A stretch of 7,053 nucleotides of DNA from Phascolarctobacterium sp. (GTDB lineage: Bacteria > Bacillota > Negativicutes > Acidaminococcales > Acidaminococcaceae), in the NCBI GenBank assembly GCA_019417125.1, contig DXVZ01000155.1, positions 1 to 7,053 of the forward strand. Direction: 5' to 3'. Within the stretch, counting starts at the first letter, position 1. Each line of letters opens with the position of its first letter. Position numbers and translations under genes: made by a program. The notes beneath the pieces were generated by a model. The model saw only the letters and a list, made by a program, of their open reading frames with translations, was not told the DNA's origin and ran no database searches. Shown here piece after piece: positions 1 to 5,574 of the stretch.

Positions 1-69
1 ATAAAATACGATATAACGGCAAAATATACTAAATTAAGCACTTAAAAAGTACGGGTTAATGCCGCGTGA

Positions 70-121
70 CTTTTCTTGCTTCGTTCTTTTGGTCATTCAA
101 AAGAATGAAGATGAGTAAAAG
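70..121. repeat. Long imperfect inverted repeat / hairpin
   Basis: The core arms are 79-91 (CTTCGTTCTTTTG) and 98-110 (CAAAAGAATGAAG): 13 base pairs with one G-T wobble around the 6-nt loop GTCATT. Outside a bulged A at 111, pairing resumes between 75-78 and 112-115 (two wobbles), then between CTTTT at 70-74 and AAAAG at 117-121. No T-run follows on either strand, so it does not look like an intrinsic terminator. Its size and intergenic position suit a dispersed REP-like or miniature repeat, or an RNA processing hairpin; the copy number in the genome cannot be seen here. Confidence 0.6.
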
Positions 122-200
122 GGTAAATTAAAACTAAAAAACTGCATACAAAGACGTAACGTAAGAAAGCACATAATCAAAAACATAAATAAATACGCTA

Positions 201-229
201 TTTTAAATGCCAAGTGTTACCCTTATAAT
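201..229 (+). promoter_or_regulatory. Possible sigma-70-type promoter for the FkbM gene
   Basis: A perfect -10 hexamer TATAAT lies at 224-229. At 17-bp spacing the -35 position (201-206) reads TTTTAA, only 3 of 6 matches to TTGACA, and there is no TGn extension. Transcription would begin near 236 and give a leader of roughly 65 nt. In DNA this AT-rich a chance TATAAT is likely, so this is a candidate only. Confidence 0.35.
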
Positions 230-302
230 CTATACTCAATTTCCATTTTATTGTAAAATAAAAATAACAAATTCTAAATAATTAGCGAGGTATAAAATAT
301 AA

Positions 303-1367
303 ATGCTTGATTTTATAACGGAAACTAACGATGTATGGCAAAATATGCGTGCCTGCGGGCTGCCGCTGGTGCTGTACGGTATGGGCAACGGCGCGGACGC
401 GATACTGGATAAAATGGCGGCTGAGGGGCTTGCGGCGTCAGCAATTTTTGCCAGCGATGAATTTGTGCGCGGGCAAAGCTTCCGCGGCTTTACAGTGGAG
501 CACTACAGCGATATTAAAGCACGCCTGGGTGATTTTGCGGTTGTTATTGCTTTTGCTAGCGAATTGCCGGAGGTGCTGGCGCGCTTTAAGGAGCTGGCAG
601 CAGAGCATATTGTTTTTGCGCCGCATTTGCCGCTGTATGTTGGCAGCAAAACGGTGGATAAAGCGTGGCTTACAAAATATGCGGCACGCCTGCAAAACGT
701 GTATGAGCGCTTGGCGGACGATAAATCGCGCCAGGTGTTTGCCGCTGTGCTGAACTACAAGCTGAGCGGCAAGCCGCAATACCTGTGGCAGTGCGAAACC
801 GTACGCTTTGACGATTTGCAGCAGCTTTTCGCACTGGGCAGCGAAGAAAGCTGCCTTGATTTGGGAGCGTATGACGGCGACACCGTGCGTGAGTTTTTAA
901 AACTTACTGGCGGCAATTATAAAAAAATAACGGCAGTTGAGGCTGACCGCCGCAATTACCGCAAGCTGTGCGCAAAAATAGGTGCGTTAAAAAATGTACA
1001 GCTTATTGAAGCCGCTGTATGGAACGAAGATACGGAACTTGATTTTTCGGACAGCGGCGGCAGGCAGTCTACCTTAATCAACGCGCACAAGCGCAAAGTG
1101 CGCGCTCTGCGGATGGACGGAGTGCTGGGCGGTGACAGCGTAAGCTATATTAAAATGGACGTGGAAGGCGCGGAAAAAGAAGCACTGCTGGGACTGCGCC
1201 AGCATATCGGGCGCGATAAGCCGAAGATGTTTATTGCTGCTTATCATTACGACAACGATTTTTTTGAATTGCCGGAGCTTATCTGGCAGCTTAACCCTTA
1301 TTATAAAATCTATCTGCGCAAGCACCCTTATGTACCGGCGTGGGAAATGAATTTTATGGCGTTATAA
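303..1367 (+). CDS. FkbM-family SAM-dependent methyltransferase with N-terminal Rossmann-like domain
   Basis: The 354-aa protein has two parts. Residues about 20-110 look like a Rossmann-type domain opening with VLYGMGNGADAIL (23-35), a glycine-rich turn after a beta strand, as found at the front of some glycan- or polysaccharide-modifying proteins. Residues about 165-350 are the methyltransferase: motif I CLDLGAYDGDT (184-194) for S-adenosylmethionine, an acidic strand end VEAD (212-215), and the FkbM hallmark YIKMDVEGAE (282-291). FkbM enzymes usually O-methylate sugars or natural products; the acceptor here is unknown. There is no signal peptide or membrane segment, so it should be cytoplasmic. 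The start is the ATG at 303; GCGAGG at 285-290 sits 12 nt upstream, a rather long gap. It lies 197 nt before the importer genes with a separate-looking control region between, so a shared function with the transporter is not implied. Family call firm, substrate open. Confidence 0.88.
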   Translation: MLDFITETNDVWQNMRACGLPLVLYGMGNGADAILDKMAAEGLAASAIFASDEFVRGQSFRGFTVEHYSDIKARLGDFAVVIAFASELPEVLARFKELAAEHIVFAPHLPLYVGSKTVDKAWLTKYAARLQNVYERLADDKSRQVFAAVLNYKLSGKPQYLWQCETVRFDDLQQLFALGSEESCLDLGAYDGDTVREFLKLTGGNYKKITAVEADRRNYRKLCAKIGALKNVQLIEAAVWNEDTELDFSDSGGRQSTLINAHKRKVRALRMDGVLGGDSVSYIKMDVEGAEKEALLGLRQHIGRDKPKMFIAAYHYDNDFFELPELIWQLNPYYKIYLRKHPYVPAWEMNFMAL

Positions 1368-1391
1368 CAAGGGACACAAAAAGTCCCTGTG
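1368..1391 (+). terminator. Weak hairpin just after the FkbM gene
   Basis: AGGGAC (1370-1375) pairs with GTCCCT (1383-1388) around a 7-nt A-rich loop. CA at 1368-1369 can add two pairs with TG at 1390-1391 if G1389 bulges out. It starts one base after the stop codon, as terminators often do, but no T-run follows (GTGGGTC comes next). It may be a poor terminator or a 3'-end stabilising hairpin. Confidence 0.35.
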
Positions 1392-1423
1392 GGTCAAAAA
1401 TAGCATATTGTGCGTTTGTAATG

Positions 1424-1516
1424 GAAAATATGAAAAATATTTACGGAAAGTAACAAAAATGTTAAAAATATGTAAAATATTTTACCTAATGTAAGCAGGA
1501 ATTTTACAAATCCAAG
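1424..1516 (+). repeat. Tandem AT-rich operator-like repeats upstream of the importer operon
   Basis: Segment 1425-1453 and segment 1465-1494 align with about 25 of 30 positions identical and one 1-nt gap. Each contains AAAATATG, then AAAATATT, then TTAC-N5-GTAA (1441-1453 and 1482-1494), with the TTAC-N5-GTAA cores 41 bp apart. A third partial copy of the second half (ATTTTAC through AAG, 1501-1516) follows 22 bp after its counterpart. Spacings of 22 and 41 bp put the copies on nearly the same helix face. This suits a multi-site regulator, but the regulator is not identifiable and low complexity inflates the match. Confidence 0.5.
1472..1485. promoter_or_regulatory. Perfect 14-bp palindrome, candidate operator
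   Basis: GTAAAATATTTTAC is its own reverse complement. It sits about 80 nt before the start codon of the binding-protein gene and inside the second tandem repeat. The matching place in the first repeat (1432-1444) is a degenerate 13-nt version, GAAAAATATTTAC. It does not match the Fur consensus (GATAATGATAATCATTATC) well. Confidence 0.45.
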
Positions 1517-1529
1517 AGAAGATTATAAA
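1503..1529 (+). promoter_or_regulatory. Possible promoter of the importer operon
   Basis: TTTACA (1503-1508) could be the -35 element and TATAAA (1524-1529) the -10, but the spacer is 15 bp, shorter than the usual 16-18. It lies between the tandem repeats and the ribosome binding site, where a promoter is expected, and would give a short leader of about 30 nt. If correct, the repeats at 1424-1494 lie just upstream of the -35, a normal place for an activator. Confidence 0.3.
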
Positions 1530-1545
1530 TAGTATCTTAAATACG

Positions 1546-1559
1546 TTAAAAGGAGTGGA
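1546..1559 (+). promoter_or_regulatory. Ribosome binding site of the binding-protein gene
   Basis: TTAAAAGGAGTGGA carries a strong Shine-Dalgarno core (AAAGGAG) ending 9 nt before the ATG at 1565. The same 14 bases occur at 4418-4431, exactly as far (5 nt) from the ATPase start codon. Confidence 0.85.
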
Positions 1560-1564
1560 GACTC

Positions 1565-2602
1565 ATGAAAAAAGCAAAATGGCTCTGTACTGCTGCGGCA
1601 GTTCTGGCATTATCGGCTGCAGTTGCAGGCTGCGGCGGCAGCGATAAGCAGGAAGCTTCCGGCAAAGCAGGCGGACCGAGCGGCGAGGTAATGGTTTATA
1701 CTTCCATTTACCCTGATATTATTGATAATGTTTGCAAACCGGCAATGGGTAAAGTTTTCCCTGATATGAAGGTTAACTGGTTCCAGGGCGGCACCGAAAA
1801 AGTTATGACCAAAATGGCAGGCGAAATTAAAGCCAAAAAAATTGGCGCCGACGTTTTGATGGTTGCAGAACCTTCTTATTATCTGTCCCTTAAAAAGGAT
1901 AATTTGCTTTTGGATTACGTTTCCCCGAATCTGAAAGACGTTATCACCGATAAGGACGAAAAAGGCGCTTGGTCTTCCGTACGTATCAGCAACATGATTA
2001 TCGCTTACAACTCCGATAAGCTGTCTGCTGAAGATGCTCCGAAATCCTGGAAGGATTTGACCGACCCGAAATGGAAAGGCAAAATTGCCATGCCTAACCC
2101 GATGCTTTCCGGTACTGCTTTTGTAGCGGTTGGCGCGCTGGCAGATAAATACGGCTGGGAATATTTTGACCAGCTGAAAGCTAACGGCATGCGCGTTGAA
2201 GAAGGCAACTCCGCAATTCAGAACAAACTTTTAACCGGCGAATATGCTGCGGCTATGATTTTGGAAGAAAACATTCTGAAACTGGCTGTTACCAAAAACG
2301 AGCCTTTGAAAGTTGTATATCCTGAAGACGGCGTAGTAATCATTCCTTCTCCGATCGCTATTTTTAACACTACCAAGAACCCGGACGGCGCTAAAGCTAT
2401 GGTTGACTGGTGGCTCTCCAAAGAAGGCCAGCAGGCAGTTGTTGAAGGCTGGATGCACTCTGTCCGCGGCGACGTACAGCCTCCTAAAGGCGCTCCGGAA
2501 CTCAAATCCTTCTCTGACAAAGCTGTAAAAGTTGATTGGCAGAAACTTGCCGACAACAAGGCTGAAATTAAAGAAGAGTTCCGCGTAAGGGTTATGGAAT
2601 AA
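1565..2602 (+). CDS. ABC importer substrate-binding lipoprotein, Fe(III)/AfuA-FbpA superfamily
   Basis: The 345-aa precursor has a charged N terminus, a hydrophobic core and a lipobox VAGC with the lipidated Cys at residue 23, followed by a Gly/Ser/Lys-rich linker. The mature part begins with the strand VMVYTSIYP (42-50). Family markers include GADVLMV (94-100), APKSWKDLTDPKWKGKIAMPNP (158-179) and the C-lobe stretch VVIIPSPIAIFN (257-268) through NPDGAKAMVDWW (272-283). It should deliver ligand to the permease encoded next. Databases usually label this group iron(III)-binding, yet the C-lobe has no adjacent tyrosine pair as in classical ferric-binding proteins; the only YY (105-106) is in the N-lobe. 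Phosphorylated sugars or phosphonates are real alternatives, since AfuA-type relatives bind hexose phosphates. Codons favour GCT, GTT, CCT and AAA, unlike the GCG/CTG-rich neighbours, which suggests high expression. Start supported by the ribosome binding site and signal peptide. Confidence 0.9.
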   Translation: MKKAKWLCTAAAVLALSAAVAGCGGSDKQEASGKAGGPSGEVMVYTSIYPDIIDNVCKPAMGKVFPDMKVNWFQGGTEKVMTKMAGEIKAKKIGADVLMVAEPSYYLSLKKDNLLLDYVSPNLKDVITDKDEKGAWSSVRISNMIIAYNSDKLSAEDAPKSWKDLTDPKWKGKIAMPNPMLSGTAFVAVGALADKYGWEYFDQLKANGMRVEEGNSAIQNKLLTGEYAAAMILEENILKLAVTKNEPLKVVYPEDGVVIIPSPIAIFNTTKNPDGAKAMVDWWLSKEGQQAVVEGWMHSVRGDVQPPKGAPELKSFSDKAVKVDWQKLADNKAEIKEEFRVRVME

Positions 2603-2647
2603 CGGTTCTTTCTAAATCCGGCATGAAATAATTAAGTGAGGGATTTT

Positions 2648-2675
2648 AGGGGTCGCTGTGGGGCGATCCCTTTTT
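2648..2675 (+). terminator. Intercistronic intrinsic (probably partial) terminator
   Basis: AGGGGTCGC (2648-2656) pairs with GCGATCCCT (2663-2671), 9 base pairs with one G-T wobble and a 6-nt loop TGTGGG, followed by a T-run through 2675. It lies 45 nt after the binding-protein stop and before the permease start. Since the permease and ATPase genes have no obvious promoter of their own, some read-through is likely. The result would be more binding protein than membrane components, and a stabilised 3' end for the short transcript. An alternative 6-bp pairing of AGGGAT (2639-2644) with ATCCCT (2666-2671) would compete. Confidence 0.7.
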
Positions 2676-2693
2676 CCCATTATTAAAAAGCAA

Positions 2694-2714
2694 CCTAAAA
2701 AAGTATGTTTTAGG
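2694..2714 (+). other. Second leader hairpin before the permease gene
   Basis: CCTAAAA (2694-2700) and TTTTAGG (2708-2714) form a perfect 7-bp stem with a 7-nt loop, ending 18 nt before the ribosome binding site. The same TTTTAGG also occurs at 2644-2650, overlapping the left arm of the terminator, so CCTAAAA has two possible partners. Whether this switches anything is unknown. Confidence 0.45.
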
Positions 2715-2732
2715 GCGGCACTTATGCCGAAG

Positions 2733-2739
2733 AAAGGAG
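2733..2739 (+). promoter_or_regulatory. Ribosome binding site that sets the permease start
   Basis: AAAGGAG ends 2 nt before ATG 2742 and 5 nt before GTG 2745. It argues against earlier in-frame starts: GTG 2658 lies in the loop of the terminator hairpin, and ATG 2724 precedes the site. GTG 2745 has the better spacing; ATG 2742 is the better codon. The two starts differ by one residue. Confidence 0.7.
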
Positions 2740-2741
2740 TT

Positions 2742-4421
2742 ATGGTGGGCTTTTTACAAAGAATAAACAGCAAATTCCTGGTAATTTCGCTGTCGGTATT
2801 ATTGCTTTTATATTTTGTGGTTTTTCCGCTGGCTGTGCTTTTGTACGACAGCATTTTGGTTGACGGCGTGTTTACGCTGGACAACTACCGCGAGGTTTAC
2901 AGCCAGGACGTTAACTGGCGCGCTCTTGCCAATACGGTTGAGCTTTCGCTGATTGTAATGGTGGCAAGCGTTATAGTTACTTTTCCGCTGGCATGGCTGG
3001 TTGGCCGTACGGATTTGCCGTTTAAAAAGGGCTACCGCACGCTTTTGGTTGCCAGCTATATGATTCCGCCGTATGTAGGCGCTATTGCCTGGGTTCAGCT
3101 TTTAAACCCGAGCGTAGGTTATTTAAACAATGTTTTTAAATGGATTTTTAACTTACAGAACGCACCGTTTGATATTTATACCACAGGCGGCCTGGCCTGG
3201 GTTTTGACTTTATTCTATTCTCCGTTTGCTTTTATTACCATTTCGCGCGCGATGGAGAAAATGGACCCGACGCTGGAAGAAGCAGCGAGAGTTTCCGGCG
3301 CGTCTCCGCTGCGCACCCTGTTTGACGTTACGCTGCCGCTGATGGCGCCTTCCATTTTGGCGGGCGGCCTTTTGGTATTCATTGCGGCAGGTTCCTGCTT
3401 CGGTATTCCGGCAATTGTCGGTATGCCTGGCAACATCGAAGTTATGACAACCCGTATCGTTACTTATACTTATATGGGCGACGAAGCCGGTATCCGCGAT
3501 GCGACGTCGCTGGCAGCTTCGCTGATGTTTATCGCCAACGCCCTCCTGTTCTTTATGACCTGGATGCTGGGGCGTAAAGATTACACTACCATCAGCGGCA
3601 AAAGCACGCGCCCGAATATTGTTGAGCTCGGCAAGTGGAAATGGCCAGCGTTCTGCGCTGTCGGGCTGTACGGCTTTATCGCCGTTATCCTGCCGTTAGG
3701 CTCTATTTTGCTGACTTCGCTTTTAAAGAGCATGTCCAAAGGCATCGAGCTTTCCAACCTTGGCTTTGATGCGTGGATTCCGGTTATTACCAGCTCGCAG
3801 TACATGGAAAGCGTGTGGAACTCCGTTGTGTACGGCGTTATCGCCGCAACTATCGGCACAGCGCTGTCGGTATTTGTTGCTTACCTTGCCGTTAAAACCA
3901 ATGTTAAGGGGCGCAACCTGCCGGATATGCTGACGATTATCGGCGGTTCTACCCCGAGTATCGTTATCGCGCTGGCGCTGGTTATTACTTTCTCCGGCAA
4001 TTTTGGGCTGAACCTGTATTCTTCAATGTGGATTCTGGTTGTCAGCTACCTTGTAAAATATATGACGATGTCCGTGCGCACGATTGCCGCTTCTTTAAGC
4101 CAGGTACATATTTCGCTGGAAGAAGCAGCCCTTAACTCCGGCGCAAGCTGGCTGCGCACCTGCAAGGATATTATTATGCCGCTGATTGCCCCGTCAATTA
4201 TTGCCGGCTGGTTCTTAATCTTTATGCCGTCGTTTTACGAACTGACCATGTCGCTGCTTTTGTATGGCAGCGATACCAAAACCATCGGCGTGCTGCTGTA
4301 CGATTTGCAGACTTACGCCGATACGCAGAATGCTTCCGTGCTTTCGGTAATTATTTTGCTGATAGTTTTGGTGGGCAATGTTATTTTAAACAAGCTTACT
4401 AAGGGTAATGTTGGTATTTAA
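2742..4421 (+). CDS. Fused two-domain ABC importer permease (FbpB/AfuB type)
   Basis: The 559-aa integral membrane protein joins two MetI-like permease domains, so a single chain can supply both halves of the transport channel. The first membrane helix is at about 12-38. Each half has the EAA loop that docks on the ATPase: EEAARVSGAS (179-188, with the conserved Gly at 186) and EEAALNSGAS (460-469, Gly at 467), each followed by LP or MP and APS. A hydrophilic linker at about 276-300 separates the halves. This tandem layout and length are normal for the Fe(III)/phosphosugar/phosphonate importer families. The open frame extends back to a GTG at 2658, but that start lies inside a terminator hairpin and the extra residues are polar and atypical. 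The gene ends 15 nt before the ATPase gene, in an operon arrangement. Confidence 0.92.
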   Translation: MVGFLQRINSKFLVISLSVLLLLYFVVFPLAVLLYDSILVDGVFTLDNYREVYSQDVNWRALANTVELSLIVMVASVIVTFPLAWLVGRTDLPFKKGYRTLLVASYMIPPYVGAIAWVQLLNPSVGYLNNVFKWIFNLQNAPFDIYTTGGLAWVLTLFYSPFAFITISRAMEKMDPTLEEAARVSGASPLRTLFDVTLPLMAPSILAGGLLVFIAAGSCFGIPAIVGMPGNIEVMTTRIVTYTYMGDEAGIRDATSLAASLMFIANALLFFMTWMLGRKDYTTISGKSTRPNIVELGKWKWPAFCAVGLYGFIAVILPLGSILLTSLLKSMSKGIELSNLGFDAWIPVITSSQYMESVWNSVVYGVIAATIGTALSVFVAYLAVKTNVKGRNLPDMLTIIGGSTPSIVIALALVITFSGNFGLNLYSSMWILVVSYLVKYMTMSVRTIAASLSQVHISLEEAALNSGASWLRTCKDIIMPLIAPSIIAGWFLIFMPSFYELTMSLLLYGSDTKTIGVLLYDLQTYADTQNASVLSVIILLIVLVGNVILNKLTKGNVGI

Positions 4422-4431
4422 AAGGAGTGGA
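4418..4431 (+). promoter_or_regulatory. Ribosome binding site of the ATPase gene, overlapping the permease stop
   Basis: TTAAAAGGAGTGGA overlaps the permease stop codon (TAA, 4419-4421). It is identical over 14 bases to the site at 1546-1559 and has the same 5-nt gap to the start codon. This supports the TTG at 4437 and suggests translational coupling with the permease. Confidence 0.8.
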
Positions 4432-4436
4432 ATAAA

Positions 4437-5483
4437 TTGTCAGAAGTACGTATAGAGCATGTTTATAAACGGTTCGGCGATGTTACGGCCGTCAGCGATT
4501 TTCACCTTACCGTGAAGGACGGCGAGTTTGTTTCGCTCCTTGGGCCTTCAGGCTGCGGCAAAACTACCTCGCTGCGCATGATTGCCGGCTTTGAAAGAGC
4601 GACCGAAGGCGAAATTTATATCGGCGACCACTGCGTAAGCTCGCATATTAAAAACACCTTTGTGCCGCCGGAAAAACGCGATATCGGCATGGTTTTCCAG
4701 TCTTACGCCGTATGGCCGCACATGACTGTTACCGAAAATGTTGCTTATCCGCTGAAAATCCAAAAAGTGCCTAAAGCAGAGCGCGCCGCAAGGGTAGAAG
4801 AAATGCTGAAGCTGGTTCACCTTGACGAGTACGGCAGCCGCTATCCGCATCAGCTTTCCGGCGGGCAGCAGCAGCGCGTGGCACTGGCGCGCGCGTTGGT
4901 AATGCGCCCGGGGCTCTTGTTATTGGACGAGCCGTTATCCAACCTGGACGCTAAACTGCGCGAAAGCATGCGCTTTGAAATTTCTTCGATTCAGAAAGAA
5001 CTGGGCATTACCGTTATTTATGTAACGCACGACCAGTCCGAAGCTATGACCATGAGCGACCGCGTCGTTGTAATGAGCCGCGGCGTTATCCAGCAAATCG
5101 GCACGCCGTATGAAATTTACCGCAACCCCGCCAACAAAATGGTTGCCGATTTCATCGGTTTGGTTAACTTTGTAGAGGGCGAAGTGCAGGGCGACCGCGT
5201 TTACATCAGCGGCACCGGCGTATCGTTCCCCAACACCAGCGGCGTAACCGGCAGCGCCACTATTGCCGTGCGCCCGGAAAATATTACGATGTCCCGCAGC
5301 GGCGGCACTATCGAAGGTACGCTGGTACACCGTTTCTATCTCGGCGACGCCGTGGATTACCGCGTGCAGTGCAAGCACCATGTCATCCGCGTTATCGTTA
5401 AAGGCGCAGAGCTGAAAGAGTTTAATGACGGTGAAAAAGTTTACCTTGATTTTGACAAGATTATGGTTTTTGACCGTGACTGA
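4437..5483 (+). CDS. ABC importer ATP-binding protein (FbpC/AfuC/PotA-like, with TOBE domain)
   Basis: The 348-aa protein has all catalytic motifs of an active ABC ATPase: Walker A GPSGCGKTT (36-44), Q-loop Gln 88, signature LSGGQ (140-144), Walker B LLLDEP (161-166), D-loop SNLD (168-171) and switch His 198. After about residue 240 comes a C-terminal TOBE-like regulatory domain with IAVRPENI (276-283), usual for importers of the iron, spermidine and sugar groups. It should act as a dimer under the two EAA loops of the permease and hydrolyse ATP to drive uptake. The start is TTG at 4437, chosen because the ribosome binding site is ideally placed and the protein begins SEVRIEHVYKRFG as expected for the family. 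It is the last gene of the operon, with a strong terminator 14 nt downstream. Confidence 0.93.
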   Translation: MSEVRIEHVYKRFGDVTAVSDFHLTVKDGEFVSLLGPSGCGKTTSLRMIAGFERATEGEIYIGDHCVSSHIKNTFVPPEKRDIGMVFQSYAVWPHMTVTENVAYPLKIQKVPKAERAARVEEMLKLVHLDEYGSRYPHQLSGGQQQRVALARALVMRPGLLLLDEPLSNLDAKLRESMRFEISSIQKELGITVIYVTHDQSEAMTMSDRVVVMSRGVIQQIGTPYEIYRNPANKMVADFIGLVNFVEGEVQGDRVYISGTGVSFPNTSGVTGSATIAVRPENITMSRSGGTIEGTLVHRFYLGDAVDYRVQCKHHVIRVIVKGAELKEFNDGEKVYLDFDKIMVFDRD

Positions 5484-5496
5484 TTTGTAACGCAAC

Positions 5497-5530
5497 ATCC
5501 CGGACAGTTTTGCGGCTGCCCGGGATTTTT
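5497..5530 (+). terminator. Intrinsic terminator of the importer operon
   Basis: ATCCCGG (5497-5503) pairs with CCGGGAT (5520-5526). Inside an A-C mismatch, CAG (5505-5507) pairs with CTG (5516-5518) around an 8-nt loop. A T-run at 5526-5530 follows. This is a GC-rich, textbook terminator. Confidence 0.85.
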
Positions 5531-5537
5531 GTTTGTG

Positions 5538-5546
5538 TGGTATAAT
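5538..5546 (+). promoter_or_regulatory. Extended -10 promoter for the second binding-protein gene
   Basis: TGGTATAAT gives a perfect TATAAT (5541-5546) with the TGn extension. The -35 position falls inside the preceding terminator stem (5518-5523, GCCCGG) and does not match consensus, typical of extended -10 promoters. Transcription should start near 5552, leaving a leader of about 20 nt with GAGG at 5565-5568, 6 nt before the ATG. Confidence 0.7.
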
Positions 5547-5574
5547 AAAAGAAAACTGTTTGGCGAGGTAAGTT

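Larger units (their letters stand above)
1..302. other. AT-rich non-coding stretch upstream of the FkbM gene
   Basis: No credible gene on either strand; only very short reading frames occur, for example 8 codons from an ATG at 105. The stretch is strongly AT-rich compared with the genes. It holds a long imperfect hairpin (70-121), a TATAAT hexamer (224-229) and the ribosome binding site of the next gene (GCGAGG, 285-290). A palindrome TTAAG-CA-CTTAA lies at 34-45 and ACGT-A-ACGT at 154-162, both too short to interpret. The end of any upstream gene lies beyond the left edge. Confidence 0.7.

Noticed and set aside
105..131. Tiny open frame (8 codons) beginning in the left hairpin
   Set aside because: No ribosome binding site, very short, and located in a structural repeat.
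303..1367. Importer operon starting with the FkbM gene
   Set aside because: A 197-nt gap with a hairpin, repeats and a separate ribosome binding site and likely promoter separates them; functional linkage has no support.
1472..1485. Fur box upstream of the supposed iron importer
   Set aside because: The palindrome lacks the GATAAT/ATTATC units of the Fur consensus; AT-richness alone makes it look similar.
1424..1516. CRISPR array or replication iterons from the repeats upstream of the importer
   Set aside because: Only two full imperfect copies, no uniform spacers, no cas or replication gene, and placement fits operon regulation.
2603..2741. Riboswitch in the gap before the permease gene
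   Set aside because: The gap holds two simple hairpins but no conserved core of a riboswitch class I recognise, and it is only about 140 nt, mid-operon.
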